64,000 nt of DNA from Humibacter sp049446075 (lineage in GTDB: Bacteria > Actinomycetota > Actinomycetes > Actinomycetales > Microbacteriaceae): positions 310,001 to 374,000 of the forward strand of contig NZ_JBMSEB010000001.1 of the NCBI RefSeq assembly GCF_049446075.1, in the 5' to 3' direction. How positions within the stretch are numbered: the stretch's first letter is position 1; every line of letters begins with the position of its first letter. Of this stretch, positions 7,692 through 16,759 are shown one piece after another. The notes under the pieces were generated by a model. It saw only the letters and a list, made by a program, of their open reading frames with translations, did not search any database and had not been told where the DNA came from. The position numbers were made by a program, and so were the translations under genes.

Positions 7692-8188
7692 GCATCCTCC
7701 TCTTCCTGCTGCTGCAGCCACTCCGCGATCTCTTCAACGATCGTGGAGATCGGACGCCGCGACGTGTCCGCACGGTAGTCGGCGAGCGACTCGTAGAGCG
7801 GCATCCGTTTCGCCACCAGCTGCAGCCACGATTCGATCCCCTGCACGAGCGGTCGTTTACCGTCGTCGATGCGAGCCGCAACGGCCTCAGGGCTCACGGT
7901 GAGCAGCACGACACGCGCGCGCTTCAGGTCCGCCTGGGTGCGCGGATCGAGCACGGCTCCCCCGCCGACCGAAACGATGCCGTGCGTCGCCAGCGCCGTC
8001 ACGACGGCTTCCCGCTCCAGTGCCCGGAATGCGGGCTCGCCTTGTTCCGCGAAGATCTGGGAGATGGGTCCGTGGTCGCGCACGATGACCGCGTCAGTGT
8101 CGGTGAAGGGCAGGTCGAGCCGGCGCGCGAGACGCCTGCCGACCCTGCTCTTGCCTGCGGCGGGCGGCCCGATGAGCACGACCGTCAC
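7688..8188 (-). CDS. aroK: Shikimate kinase
   Basis: Phosphorylates shikimate at the 3-hydroxyl using ATP. The 166-residue protein has the Walker A loop GPPAAGKS at residues 7-14, the substrate-binding DTD near residue 31, and the GGGAV loop (SVGGGAVLDP). The lid and adenine-binding Arg regions are present. The start is GTG 8188, overlapping the aroC stop by four bases; the longer open frame upstream lies in aroC. It is part of the aroC-K-B-Q operon. The C terminus ends in a Gln/Glu-rich tail. Confidence 0.95.
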   Translation of the reverse strand: MTVVLIGPPAAGKSRVGRRLARRLDLPFTDTDAVIVRDHGPISQIFAEQGEPAFRALEREAVVTALATHGIVSVGGGAVLDPRTQADLKRARVVLLTVSPEAVAARIDDGKRPLVQGIESWLQLVAKRMPLYESLADYRADTSRRPISTIVEEIAEWLQQQEEEDA

Positions 8189-9384
8189 GCGCGCGCTGTC
8201 TCGGTGTGCAGCGCAGACGGCATGGCATCCAGGTAGCCGCGCAGATTGCGCTGCGTCTCGGCAAGCGAATCTCCACCGAACTTCTCCAGCACCGCGTCGG
8301 CGAGCACAAGCGCGACCATCGCTTCGGCGACGACACCCGCCGCGGGAACGGCGCAAACGTCCGAGCGCTGATGGTGGGCTGGTGCGACGTCGCCTGTTGC
8401 GACGTCGACGGTGCGCAGCGCGTGGGGAACCGTGGCGATGGGTTTCATGCCCGCCCGAACGCGAAGCAGTGAACCGGTCGTCATGCCGCCCTCCGTGCCG
8501 CCGGCCTTGTCACTCGTTCGCGAGATCGCGTCCCCGTCGATGACGAGCTCGTCGTGCGCCTCGGAGCCGCGCCTGCGGGTGGTCTCGAAGCCATCGCCGA
8601 CCTCGACGCCCTTGATGGCCTGGATGCTCATGAGCGCTTGCGCAAGCCGCCCGTCGATCCGGCGGTCCCAGTGCACGTGCGAACCCAGGCCCACCGGCAC
8701 CCCGTACGCGAGCACCTCGACCACGCCGCCGAGCGTGTCGCCGTCTTTGTGCGCGGCATCCACCTCGGCCACCATGAGCGCGGAGGTGGCAGCGTCGAAG
8801 CACCGGAGCGGGTCGGCGTCGAGCGCGTCGACATCCGATGGCCTCGGTAGCGCCGTCCCATCGGGGACGCGCACCGGCCCGATGGCAAGCGTGTGACTCA
8901 CGAGCTCGACCCCGAGCTCTGCGAGGAAGGCCTTGGCGACCGCGCCGAGCGCGACCCGCGCCGCGGTCTCGCGCGCGCTGGCCCGCTCGAGCACGGGCCG
9001 TGCCTCATCGAAGCCGTATTTCTGCATGCCGACGAGGTCCGCGTGTCCCGGCCGCGGGCGAGTCAGCGGCGCTCCCCTTCCGGTGGCGAGCTTCTCGGGA
9101 TCGACCGGCTCCGGATTCATCACTTCGACCCACTTGGGCCATTCCGTGTTTCCGATCCGCAGCGCGATCGGGCTGCCCATGCTGAACCCGTGGCGGACGC
9201 CGCCGGAGAGCGCCAGCTCGTCCTGCTCGAACTTCATTCGCGCCCCGCGGCCGTAGCCGAGCTTGCGGCGCGCGAGGTCCGCGCGCACGGCATCCAGTGA
9301 AACGGGGACCCCTGCGGGCAGCCCCTCCAGGATCGCCACGAGTTCAGGGCCGTGCGATTCCCCTGCGGTGAGCCAACGAAGCAT
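8185..9384 (-). CDS. aroC: Chorismate synthase
   Basis: Removes phosphate from EPSP to give chorismate, using reduced FMN; this is the last common aromatic step. The 399 residues match the family. Signatures include AGESHGPELVAILEG at the N terminus, RPGHADLVGMQKY, the RRGSEAHDE region, and GGTEGGMTTG. It lies three bases downstream of aroE and overlaps aroK by four bases. The EPSP synthase (aroA) and DAHP synthase genes are not in this window. Confidence 0.97.
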   Translation of the reverse strand: MLRWLTAGESHGPELVAILEGLPAGVPVSLDAVRADLARRKLGYGRGARMKFEQDELALSGGVRHGFSMGSPIALRIGNTEWPKWVEVMNPEPVDPEKLATGRGAPLTRPRPGHADLVGMQKYGFDEARPVLERASARETAARVALGAVAKAFLAELGVELVSHTLAIGPVRVPDGTALPRPSDVDALDADPLRCFDAATSALMVAEVDAAHKDGDTLGGVVEVLAYGVPVGLGSHVHWDRRIDGRLAQALMSIQAIKGVEVGDGFETTRRRGSEAHDELVIDGDAISRTSDKAGGTEGGMTTGSLLRVRAGMKPIATVPHALRTVDVATGDVAPAHHQRSDVCAVPAAGVVAEAMVALVLADAVLEKFGGDSLAETQRNLRGYLDAMPSALHTETARA

Positions 9385-9387
9385 GCG

Positions 9388-10326
9388 TCAATTCTGGCAT
9401 GCAGCGACGGGGCGTCCCGATGCGTCGAGCCCGACGGCGGTGAGCATGGCGGCGAGTACGGACTCCTCGTGCGGCAGCTCCAGCTCCGGATCGCCGAAGA
9501 CGAAGATCCGCACCTGCAAGAGAGCCTGATGCACAAGCATCGCGAGTCCGGAAAGCACGTTGGACCGTGCGCCTGCCTGCCCGGCCATGGCGCTCCATGC
9601 GCTCACGATCTCGGTCGGCCACGGGTCGTATGCGACGTCGAGCAGAAGGATGCCTTCGGCAGCGGCCCGCGCGACCCCCTCCCCCTGCAGAATGCCGCGG
9701 CTCGCGCCGGCGGCTAATGCCGTTCCGGGCAGCGTGCTGATGACGAGGTCGGGCCGGTCGACGACGGGTTCGCCGAACGTGCGGATGCCCACCCGCAGGC
9801 CGACCGCGTGCCCGAGTTCGGTCAGATGCGCTGCCCGAGAGGGCTCGCGCACCTGCACGATCACGTCGTGAGCGCCAAGCTCTGCCGCGGCGACCACGGC
9901 AGACGCTGCGGTGGCACCGCCGCCCCAGATCAGCACAGACCGCGCCGAGCCGGTTCCTGCGGCGGACAGGGCACGCACGATGCCAGGCACGTCCGTGTTG
10001 AACCCGCGCAGCACAGGCCCGCCCGCGCTGTCCGAGTCGAACAGGATCGTGTTCGCAGCTCCGGTCAACCGCGCGAGCTCGTCGAGAGTGGAGACCAGCG
10101 GCAGCACCGATTGTTTGAGCGGCATCGTCAAAGACAGACCGCGCCAGGCATCCGGTCTGCTGAGCACGAAGCCCTCTAGGGCATCCGGCGTCAGCTCTTG
10201 GCGCCCATAGCGCCACGGCAACCCGAGCACGGAGTACGCGGCCTCGTGCAGAACTGGCGATTTGGAGTGCGCAATGGGCGAGCCGAGCACGGCCAGCTCG
10301 CGCTCACCGTCACTTGCAGTAAGCAT
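9388..10326 (-). CDS. aroE: Shikimate dehydrogenase
   Basis: Reduces 3-dehydroshikimate to shikimate with NADPH. From ATG 10326 it is 312 residues. Substrate-site motifs SPIAHSKSP and SLTMPLK (catalytic Lys) are present, then GFNTD and a Rossmann glycine loop (WGGGATA). The family Asn before the Lys motif is replaced by the local LSLTMPLK context, as in many actinobacterial forms. Its start overlaps the mltG end by 17 bases, and aroC starts three bases after its stop. Upstream in-frame starts lie inside mltG and were not used. Confidence 0.93.
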   Translation of the reverse strand: MLTASDGERELAVLGSPIAHSKSPVLHEAAYSVLGLPWRYGRQELTPDALEGFVLSRPDAWRGLSLTMPLKQSVLPLVSTLDELARLTGAANTILFDSDSAGGPVLRGFNTDVPGIVRALSAAGTGSARSVLIWGGGATAASAVVAAAELGAHDVIVQVREPSRAAHLTELGHAVGLRVGIRTFGEPVVDRPDLVISTLPGTALAAGASRGILQGEGVARAAAEGILLLDVAYDPWPTEIVSAWSAMAGQAGARSNVLSGLAMLVHQALLQVRIFVFGDPELELPHEESVLAAMLTAVGLDASGRPVAACQN

Positions 10327-11743
10327 CGTTCTCGGGGCTCGCATTGCACCAGTCCTGCAACTGCTGAACGGCCTGGTCGTGTTCCTCAGCCGTCTGCGAG
10401 AACACGGTCGTGCCGTTCTTGAGGTCGACCGTCACGAAGTAGAGCCACCCACCTGGCGTGGGGTTGAGGGCTGCCTTGATGGCGTCGTCGCCAGGGTTCG
10501 AGATCGGGCCGACGGGCAGACCCTGGTGAACGTAGGTGTTGTAGGGATTCGACGCGTCTCCGCGCTGGGCGTCCGTCGTGAACACGGTCTTCACCCCTGC
10601 CCCGTACGCGACGGTGGCGTCAGACTGCAGGTCCATTCCCTGGTCGAGACGGTTCTGGAACACTCTCGCGACCTTGCCCATGTCGTCGACGCTGCCCGCC
10701 TCCTTCTGCACGATGGATGCCAGCACCACGGTGTTGTACCGCTTGTCGGCGGGCACGCCGGCCTGGTCGAGCGATTGGAACGCGCGGTCGACGAGCGTCT
10801 TGATCACCGTCTTGGCGTCGACGCCTGGGTCGAACGTGTAGGTGGCGGGGAATAGGAATCCCTCAAGGCTCGGCGCCTGGGCGGGCACGCCGTAGTCGGC
10901 CGGCTTCGCGGCAGCGGCCTGCAGGTCGGCCAGCGGAACGCCCGTGGTCTTGGCGAGCGCCTGCAGGATGTCCGCCTCGGTGTCACCCTCGGGGATCGTG
11001 AGCGTGCGCGCCAGCTTGTTCTTCGGATCCTGCAGCGCCGTCAGCGCAGACTTCGCGCTCATCTGCTTCTTCAGCTTGTACACGCCGGGCTGGAACACGG
11101 GGTCGGGCTTCGTCTGCAGCAGGAGTGTGTAGAACGCGTCGGAGGTCTTCACCACGCCGGCCTTCGCGAGCGTGGACGCGACGTCGGACCCGTTGTCGCC
11201 CTCGTGGATCGTGATGTCGACGGGAGTCGTGCCCGAGCCTGTGTAGTCGGTGGGTTCGTTGATGGCCAGCAGCTTGCGCACCTCCGGCTGGAACGCGTTC
11301 CAGACGTAGGCACCTGCACCACCGAGCAGGCCGAGGATGACCACGGTCACGATGGTGGCGACCAGCCAGCGGCGCCTTTTCCTCGGTCTCGGCTCGCGGC
11401 GCGGCGTCTCCTCCTGGAGAGTGGACCACGCGTGCGGTGGGCGGCGGCCGCCCGCCCTCTCCCCTGCACCGCGGTCAGCGGTTGCATCGTCAGCGGGTTC
11501 CCGGTCGGAGTTCAGCGCACCCCAGAACGATTCCTCGACGGAGGGTGCCTCGCCACCGTCGAGCGCCTCAGACGTGGGCTCGGAGTTCGGCGGCTGTCCG
11601 TTCGCCTGCTGCCCGTTGGTTCGTTCCCCTTCGGCCCTCTCCCGGGCCTCTCTCTCCCTGGCCTCTCTGCGGGTGAGTGGGGGTCGCTCGCCATCGAGCG
11701 AAGAGTCCGGTCGCGACGAACCGGGCGGGAAGGGCTGGGTCAC
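10310..11743 (-). CDS. mltG: Endolytic murein transglycosylase MltG (YceG-like)
   Basis: Cleaves nascent glycan strands in the membrane and so helps set their length. It is 477 residues, longer than the usual 330-400 because of a charged cytoplasmic N-terminal region of about 120 residues (Arg/Glu-rich with NGQ repeats and Pro). One membrane helix is at about 126-148. The YceG domain follows, with the catalytic Glu in ASIVQKEAG and the LPVGPISNPG motif near the end. The start is GTG 11743 with an AAGGA ribosome site. The neighbours ruvX and aroE match standard actinobacterial order. Confidence 0.93.
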   Translation of the reverse strand: MTQPFPPGSSRPDSSLDGERPPLTRREAREREARERAEGERTNGQQANGQPPNSEPTSEALDGGEAPSVEESFWGALNSDREPADDATADRGAGERAGGRRPPHAWSTLQEETPRREPRPRKRRRWLVATIVTVVILGLLGGAGAYVWNAFQPEVRKLLAINEPTDYTGSGTTPVDITIHEGDNGSDVASTLAKAGVVKTSDAFYTLLLQTKPDPVFQPGVYKLKKQMSAKSALTALQDPKNKLARTLTIPEGDTEADILQALAKTTGVPLADLQAAAAKPADYGVPAQAPSLEGFLFPATYTFDPGVDAKTVIKTLVDRAFQSLDQAGVPADKRYNTVVLASIVQKEAGSVDDMGKVARVFQNRLDQGMDLQSDATVAYGAGVKTVFTTDAQRGDASNPYNTYVHQGLPVGPISNPGDDAIKAALNPTPGGWLYFVTVDLKNGTTVFSQTAEEHDQAVQQLQDWCNASPENDAYCK

Positions 11744-11756
11744 GTGGGGGTCCTTA

Positions 11757-12209
11757 TCAGGTGGCGAGCTCGCCGGGAGGCCTGCCGCTGGAGCGCTCGG
11801 CGTCGAGCGCGTGTTGCAAAATTACCGTGGCAGCCGCCTGATCCACGACAGAACGGGAGTTCCGAGTGGTTCGGCCCGAGGCGTGGAGGGCCGACTGCGC
11901 CGACACAGTCGACAGCCGTTCGTCCACGAGCCGCACGGGGATGCCGCACGTGGTCGCAATCCGGGAGGCGAATTCCACGGCGTCGTCCGTCGAGGCGGTA
12001 TGCGCACCGGAAAGCGACAACGGGAGTCCGACGATAGCCTCGACGGCTCCGAATTCCGTGACAAGTGCCTGGATGCGAGCGATGTCGCTGCCGTCCTCCG
12101 CGCGTTGCACGGTCTCGACAGGCAGCGCGAGCATTCCGTCCGGGTCGCTGCGGCTCACGCCGATGCGCACTCGTCCGACGTCGACGCCGAGGCGGACCCC
12201 CGATCGCAC
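11757..12209 (-). CDS. ruvX: Putative pre-16S rRNA nuclease / Holliday-junction-resolvase-like YqgF
   Basis: RNase H-fold nuclease family; in E. coli YqgF is tied to processing of the 16S rRNA 5' end. It is 150 residues, starting at GTG 12209. Key pieces are LGVDVGRVRIGVS (first catalytic Asp), GLPLSLSG, VDERLST and the late VDQAAATVILQ with the last acidic residue. It lies five bases after the alaS stop and 13 bases before the mltG start, so all three are cotranscribed. Assignment to the family is firm; its exact substrate here is inferred from the family. Confidence 0.93.
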   Translation of the reverse strand: MRSGVRLGVDVGRVRIGVSRSDPDGMLALPVETVQRAEDGSDIARIQALVTEFGAVEAIVGLPLSLSGAHTASTDDAVEFASRIATTCGIPVRLVDERLSTVSAQSALHASGRTTRNSRSVVDQAAATVILQHALDAERSSGRPPGELAT

Positions 12210-12214
12210 GCGGG

Positions 12215-14884
12215 CTATCCGATCGCGGCGCGCACGGATGCCAGTGCGGCGTCGATTGCGGATGCGTCGGAGCCGCCGCCCTGGGCCAGGTCGTCCTTGC
12301 CGCCTCCTCCGCCGCCGAGCACGGATGCCGCACGCTTCGCCAGCGGGCCCGCCTTGACGCCCGCCTCACGCGCACGCTGGTTGGTTGCCACGATCACGAC
12401 AGGCCGCTCGCCGACGACTGCGGCCAGGGCTACGACGGCAGGGTCGGAACCGAGGCGCTCGCGCAGGGTCGTTGCGAGCATCCTCACGTCGTCGGCCGAG
12501 CCGAGCGAGCCTGCGTTCTGAGCGAGGACCCGAACGTCGCCGACGCGTTCCGCGCTCTCCAGCAGCCCGGGCACGCGGTCGAGCACCGCGCGTGTTTCGA
12601 AAGCGGCGATCCTCTTCTCCGCGGCCTTGAGGCTGGACACCAGGTCGTCGATGCGCTGCGGCAACTGTTCCCTCGGGGTCTTCAGCATGCCGCTCAACTG
12701 CGAAACGATCGTGCGCTCGGCGGCTAGATCCTTGAATGCCTCCAAGCCCACCAGGGACTCGACACGGCGGTTCGTCGACCCGACCGATGACTCGCTGATC
12801 AGATTGATGAGGCCGATCTCGGAGCTCGACGAGACGTGGGTGCCCGCGCAGAGCTCACGAGACCAGGGGCCGCCGATGTCGACCATGCGCACCACGTCGC
12901 CGTACTTCTCGCCGAACAGCGCCATGGCGCCCATTTCGCGCGCCTGGTCGAGCGGCAGCTCGCGCGTGACCACCTCGAGGTCGTCGCGGATCGCGTTATT
13001 GGCGATCTCCTCGACCTCGGTGCGGGTCTCGGGCGACAACGCCTGATTCCAGGAGAAGTCAAGGCGCAGGTAGCCGGCCTTGTTGTACGAACCGGACTGG
13101 TGGGCGTTGGGGCCGAGCACCTGACGCAGAGCCGCGTGGATGATGTGCGTTCCGGAGTGCGCCTGACGCGCGCCGCGACGATAGTCGGCGTCCACGACAC
13201 TCGTTGCCGGGGCATCCAGCCCCACCTCGCCGTTCGTGACCTGCACGGTGTGGCTGATGAGGCCCTTGACGGGCTTCTGCACGTCCAGAACCTCGAGTTC
13301 GTAACCGGGGCCGACGATGACGCCCTGGTCGGCGTCCTGACCGCCGGACTCGGCGTAGAGCGCGGTCTCGGCCAGGATGACCTCGGCGATCTGACCCTGC
13401 GACGCCCGCGGCACCGAGACCCCGTCGACGATGATGCCGAGCACTCGTGACTCGGTCTGCAGGTCGGTGTAGCCGGTGAAGACGGTCTCGCCCTTGCCGC
13501 GCAACTCGCTGTACACCGACAGATCGGCAAGCGCCCGCTTCTTCGCCTTGGCGTCGGCTTTCGCGCGCGCCTTCTGCTGGGCCATGAGCGAGTCGAACGC
13601 CGACCGGTCGACCGTGAGGCCGGCCTCCTCAGCCATCTCGAGGGTGAGGTCGATGGGGAACCCGTAGGTGTCGTGCAACAGGAACGCCGTGTCGCCGGCG
13701 AGCTGCTTCTTGCCAGAGGCGCGAGTGTTCTCGACGGCGGTGTCGAGGATCGTCGTTCCGCTCACAAGCGTGCGGAGGAAGGTGTCCTCCTCGGCGAACG
13801 CCAGGTGCGAGATGCGGTCGTAGTCCCTCTCCACCTCGGGATACGTGGACTTCATCGCGTCCCGCGACGCCGCGAACAGCGTGGGGAACGTCGCGGCCTC
13901 GACTCCGAGCAGCCGCATGGAGCGCACGGTGCGGCGCAGCAGCCTGCGCAGGATGTAGCCCCGCCCTTCGTTCGACGGCGTCACGCCGTCGGACATGAGC
14001 ATGAGCGCGCTGCGTACGTGATCGGCGACCACGCGCATCCGCACGTCGTCCTCATGGTCTGCGCCATAGGTCTTGCCGGAGAGCTGCGCAGCCTGGTCGA
14101 GGACCGGCCGGATCTGATCGATCTCGTAGATGTTCTCGACGCCCTGCTTGAGGAAGGCGACGCGCTCGAGCCCCATCCCAGTGTCGATGTTCTTCTTCGG
14201 CAACTCACCGAGGATCTCGAAGTCCGCCTTGCCTGTGCCCTCGCCACGCAGGTACTGCATGAACACGAGGTTCCAGATCTCAACATACCTGTCGTCGTCG
14301 GTGGCAGGACCCCCGTCCACGCCGTAGGCGGGACCGCGGTCGAAGAAGATCTCAGAGCACGGTCCCGCCGGCCCCGGCACCCCGGTCGACCAGTAGTTGG
14401 TGTCCATGCCGAGGCCCTGGATGCGCTCGTCCGGAAGTCCGGCGACCTCTTTCCAATAGCCGCGCGCCTCGTCATCGTCTTTGTAGACGGTGACCCAGAG
14501 GTCTTCCGGGTCGAAGCCGAGGCCGCCCTGGTCCTCCGGGCTCGTGAGCAGTTCCCACGCGTACTGGATGGCCTCACGCTTGAAGTAGTCGCCGAAAGAC
14601 CAGTTGCCGAGCATCTGGAAGAACGTTCCATGCCGAGGGGTCTTGCCGACCTCGTCGATGTCGAGCGTGCGGATGCACTTCTGGGAATCGGCGGCACGCG
14701 GGTACGGCGGCGGAACGAGACCGGTGAGGTACGGGACGAAGGGAACCATGCCGGCGATCGTGAACAGCAGAGTGGGGTCGTCGCTGACGAGCGAAGCCGA
14801 CGGAACGATGGTGTGTCCGCGCGCGGCGAAGTAGTCGAGGAAGCGGCGGCGGATCTCCGCTGTCGTCATGGGGGCGGTCTGCAT
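12215..14884 (-). CDS. alaS: Alanine--tRNA ligase
   Basis: Charges tRNA-Ala and edits mischarged Ser/Gly. The 889 residues cover all domains. The class II catalytic core is at about 1-360 (RRFLDYFAARGHTIVPSASL, GMGLERV). The editing domain has the zinc motif HSGTHIIH near 565-572 and the matching CAGTH near 670. The C-terminal oligomerisation/DHHA1 domain ends with a Gly-rich GGGGGGKDDLAQGG. ATG 14884 has GGAAC just before it; ATG 14869 is a possible alternative start. It heads the alaS-ruvX-mltG-aro series. Confidence 0.98.
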   Translation of the reverse strand: MQTAPMTTAEIRRRFLDYFAARGHTIVPSASLVSDDPTLLFTIAGMVPFVPYLTGLVPPPYPRAADSQKCIRTLDIDEVGKTPRHGTFFQMLGNWSFGDYFKREAIQYAWELLTSPEDQGGLGFDPEDLWVTVYKDDDEARGYWKEVAGLPDERIQGLGMDTNYWSTGVPGPAGPCSEIFFDRGPAYGVDGGPATDDDRYVEIWNLVFMQYLRGEGTGKADFEILGELPKKNIDTGMGLERVAFLKQGVENIYEIDQIRPVLDQAAQLSGKTYGADHEDDVRMRVVADHVRSALMLMSDGVTPSNEGRGYILRRLLRRTVRSMRLLGVEAATFPTLFAASRDAMKSTYPEVERDYDRISHLAFAEEDTFLRTLVSGTTILDTAVENTRASGKKQLAGDTAFLLHDTYGFPIDLTLEMAEEAGLTVDRSAFDSLMAQQKARAKADAKAKKRALADLSVYSELRGKGETVFTGYTDLQTESRVLGIIVDGVSVPRASQGQIAEVILAETALYAESGGQDADQGVIVGPGYELEVLDVQKPVKGLISHTVQVTNGEVGLDAPATSVVDADYRRGARQAHSGTHIIHAALRQVLGPNAHQSGSYNKAGYLRLDFSWNQALSPETRTEVEEIANNAIRDDLEVVTRELPLDQAREMGAMALFGEKYGDVVRMVDIGGPWSRELCAGTHVSSSSEIGLINLISESSVGSTNRRVESLVGLEAFKDLAAERTIVSQLSGMLKTPREQLPQRIDDLVSSLKAAEKRIAAFETRAVLDRVPGLLESAERVGDVRVLAQNAGSLGSADDVRMLATTLRERLGSDPAVVALAAVVGERPVVIVATNQRAREAGVKAGPLAKRAASVLGGGGGGKDDLAQGGGSDASAIDAALASVRAAIG

Positions 14885-14937
14885 GGTTCCGTTCGTTCAG
14901 GGGTCGTGTGACGCCGCGATGGCGTTCGGCGGGTCGG

Positions 14938-15153
14938 TCAGGACAGGTCGGAGATGGTGTCTTCGGCCCGGTCGATCGCTTCACGCAGCTCGGCTTCGCG
15001 CTTGTGGTAGCCATCGCTGACGGCCGCGCCGAAGTCATGTGCCTTGCGGTCGAGTTCACCGAAGAACTGCTTGCCCTGCTCGGTCTTGTTCAACTGGTGA
15101 GCGATAGCGAAGCCGCCGACGATGCCTGCGACGAACCAGAGGAAGCTCTTCAT
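14938..15153 (-). CDS. Small membrane-anchored hypothetical protein (71 aa)
   Basis: I do not recognise a named family. Residues 3-20 (SFLWFVAGIVGGFAIAHQ) form one hydrophobic helix with a GxxxG-like pattern. A charged tail of about 50 residues follows, and residues 46-70 look like a short coiled coil (KREAELREAIDRAEDTI). The layout resembles YtxH-type small membrane proteins. The ATG at 15153 has an AGGAGAT ribosome site. It lies between a DUF948-type gene and alaS on the same strand, a position where small membrane proteins are often found in this family. The function is unknown. Confidence 0.75.
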   Translation of the reverse strand: MKSFLWFVAGIVGGFAIAHQLNKTEQGKQFFGELDRKAHDFGAAVSDGYHKREAELREAIDRAEDTISDLS

Positions 15154-15228
15154 GGCGGATCTCCTAATGGTCGTGAGCGTGGTGGATGGGGGGAGAGTTT
15201 AGTGCCGCATGCCGAGCCGCGTCTCCGC

Positions 15229-15600
15229 TCACTCGCTGTCTGAGGGCTTACGTGGCCGGCCGAAGCGGAAGGCCGCCCGAACGGCGGCACTGAAACCCGC
15301 GAGCTTGATGAGCGGGCCGCCTACCGTGGCGGCGAACAACGCCACGAGGGCCGAGACGTTTCCCGTGACGTCCTGCACGTTGCGGGTGATGGCATCCACT
15401 CGGCCGAGCTGCTTGTTCGTCTCGCGAAGTGTCTCGGTGGTCTCCTCCAGGATCGGCGTGATCCCGTCGCTCACCTCTTTGATCGACTCGGTCGTCTGAT
15501 CGAACACTTTGCCCAGCTTGACGAGCGGAACCGCCAGCAGCGCGACGAGCACAGCGAAAACGCCTGCGGCGATCAGCCCGGCGATGTCTCCACCAGTCAC
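15229..15600 (-). CDS. DUF948-type membrane protein
   Basis: Single-pass protein of 123 residues. The N-terminal helix is at about 5-28 (DIAGLIAAGVFAVLVALLAVPLVKL). An amphipathic heptad-rich region at about 30-80 follows, typical of the DUF948 family, with TTESIKEVSDGITPILEET and NKQLGRVDAI. The C terminus is basic (RFGRPRKPS). The start is GTG 15600. Members are thought to be envelope-associated, but no biochemical role is known. It lies upstream of the 71-aa membrane protein and alaS. Confidence 0.8.
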   Translation of the reverse strand: MTGGDIAGLIAAGVFAVLVALLAVPLVKLGKVFDQTTESIKEVSDGITPILEETTETLRETNKQLGRVDAITRNVQDVTGNVSALVALFAATVGGPLIKLAGFSAAVRAAFRFGRPRKPSDSE

Positions 15601-15703
15601 GGCGCACCATCCATTCCTTGAGGGGAATACGTCGAAGGGCGGGCCGTTGAACGACCCGCCCTCCAGCGTATCGGTATGCCTACCGAGTGATGCTCTTTAT
15701 CGA

Positions 15704-15877
15704 GCTGCGTAGGCTCTGCCCACGGCCGCTTCGCGGCTGTACTCCGCGGCGCTAGCGCGCTGCGTAGGCTCTGCCCACGGCCGCTTCGCGGCTGTACTCC
15801 GCGGCGCTAGCGCGCTGCGTAGGCTCTGCCCACGGCCGCTTCGCGGCTGTACTCCGCGGCGCTAGCGCGCTGCGTAG
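15704..15877 (-). repeat. 55-bp tandem repeat (three copies) at the rpsD 3' end
   Basis: Three perfect copies begin at 15704, 15759 and 15814, each 55 bp, and a nine-base start of a fourth copy (15869-15877) lies inside rpsD. On the rpsD strand each unit contains the last codons and TAG of rpsD (GCAGCGCGCTAG) followed by the GCCGCGAAGCGGC hairpin. So the tail of rpsD plus its hairpin trailer has been triplicated. The repeated hairpins may act as serial terminators or mRNA 3' stabilisers. There are no spacers, so it is not CRISPR. Confidence 0.95.
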
Positions 15878-16485
15878 TACTCCACGACGAGCTGCACGTC
15901 ACAGGTCACGGGGACCTCCGCGCGCTTCGGACGACGCACCAGGCGGGCCTGGAGCTTGTCGAGCTCGACGTCGAGGTAGACCGGAGTCTTGGCAAGCACA
16001 TCGGAGTGCGCGCCGGCAGCCGCGACCTGGAAGGGCTCGCTGCCCTCGGAGCGCGCCTTGACGTGCACGAGCTGCCCGGGCTTCACCCGGAACGAGGGAC
16101 GGTCGACGATCCTGCCGTCGACGAGGATGTGGCGGTGCACCACGAACTGGCGGGCCTGTGCCATGGTGCGGGCGAAGCCGGAGCGCAGCACGAGAGCGTC
16201 GAGACGCATCTCGAGCAGCTCGACCAGGTTCTCACCCGTCAGACCCTGCGTGCGGCGGGCCTCCGCGAACGCGATCCGGAGCTGCTTCTCGCGGATGCCG
16301 TACTGTGCGCGCAGGCGCTGCTTCTCACGCAGACGCACGGCGTAGTCGCTGTCGGCCTTGCGCTTGGTGCGGCCGTGCTCGCCGGGGGCGTACGGACGCT
16401 TCTCCATGATGCGAGCGGCCTTCGGGGTCAGTGCGACGCCGAGGGACCGCGAGAGGCGGGTCTTGCTGCGGGAACGTGAAGCCAC
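15862..16485 (-). CDS. rpsD: 30S ribosomal protein S4
   Basis: Primary 16S rRNA-binding protein, needed for 30S assembly and decoding accuracy. The 207-residue protein starts SRSRSKTRLSRSLGVAL after GTG 16485, which has a strong GAAAGGA ribosome site. The S4 RNA-binding domain is at about 97-160 (RLDALVLRSGFARTMAQA). No zinc-type Cys cluster is seen, so it is the Cys-minus form. It is a stand-alone gene, as in actinobacteria that place rpsD outside the alpha operon. The 274 bp upstream hold a possible TAGGAT -10 near 16727-16732. Its stop lies within the tandem repeat described separately. Confidence 0.97.
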   Translation of the reverse strand: MASRSRSKTRLSRSLGVALTPKAARIMEKRPYAPGEHGRTKRKADSDYAVRLREKQRLRAQYGIREKQLRIAFAEARRTQGLTGENLVELLEMRLDALVLRSGFARTMAQARQFVVHRHILVDGRIVDRPSFRVKPGQLVHVKARSEGSEPFQVAAAGAHSDVLAKTPVYLDVELDKLQARLVRRPKRAEVPVTCDVQLVVEYYAAR

Positions 16486-16759
16486 GTCTTTCCTTTCGTA
16501 GGTTCTTCTCACTTGTGCTGCCCCTGCCCGTTGAACCCGGGTGGGCAGCCATTGACTGATCCGGCGACGCGCACCATGGGGGCACGCACGGTGTCTTGCC
16601 ATTCGGCATGACACCGCCACTGTCGCTTTCGCAATGGGAGGGATTGGCCGGGGATGCTCGGCTAAAGAGCACTTCCCTCTCGATCGGATGCCCGCAGCCG
16701 CACGGAATCCAGATCTCGGCCCACCAATCCTAGCAGAGCGCGATGGCCGATCCTGCCGG

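Noticed and set aside
15704..15877. Possible CRISPR array from regularly spaced repeats
   Set aside because: The 55-bp units are contiguous and identical with no unique spacers, and they derive from the rpsD end.
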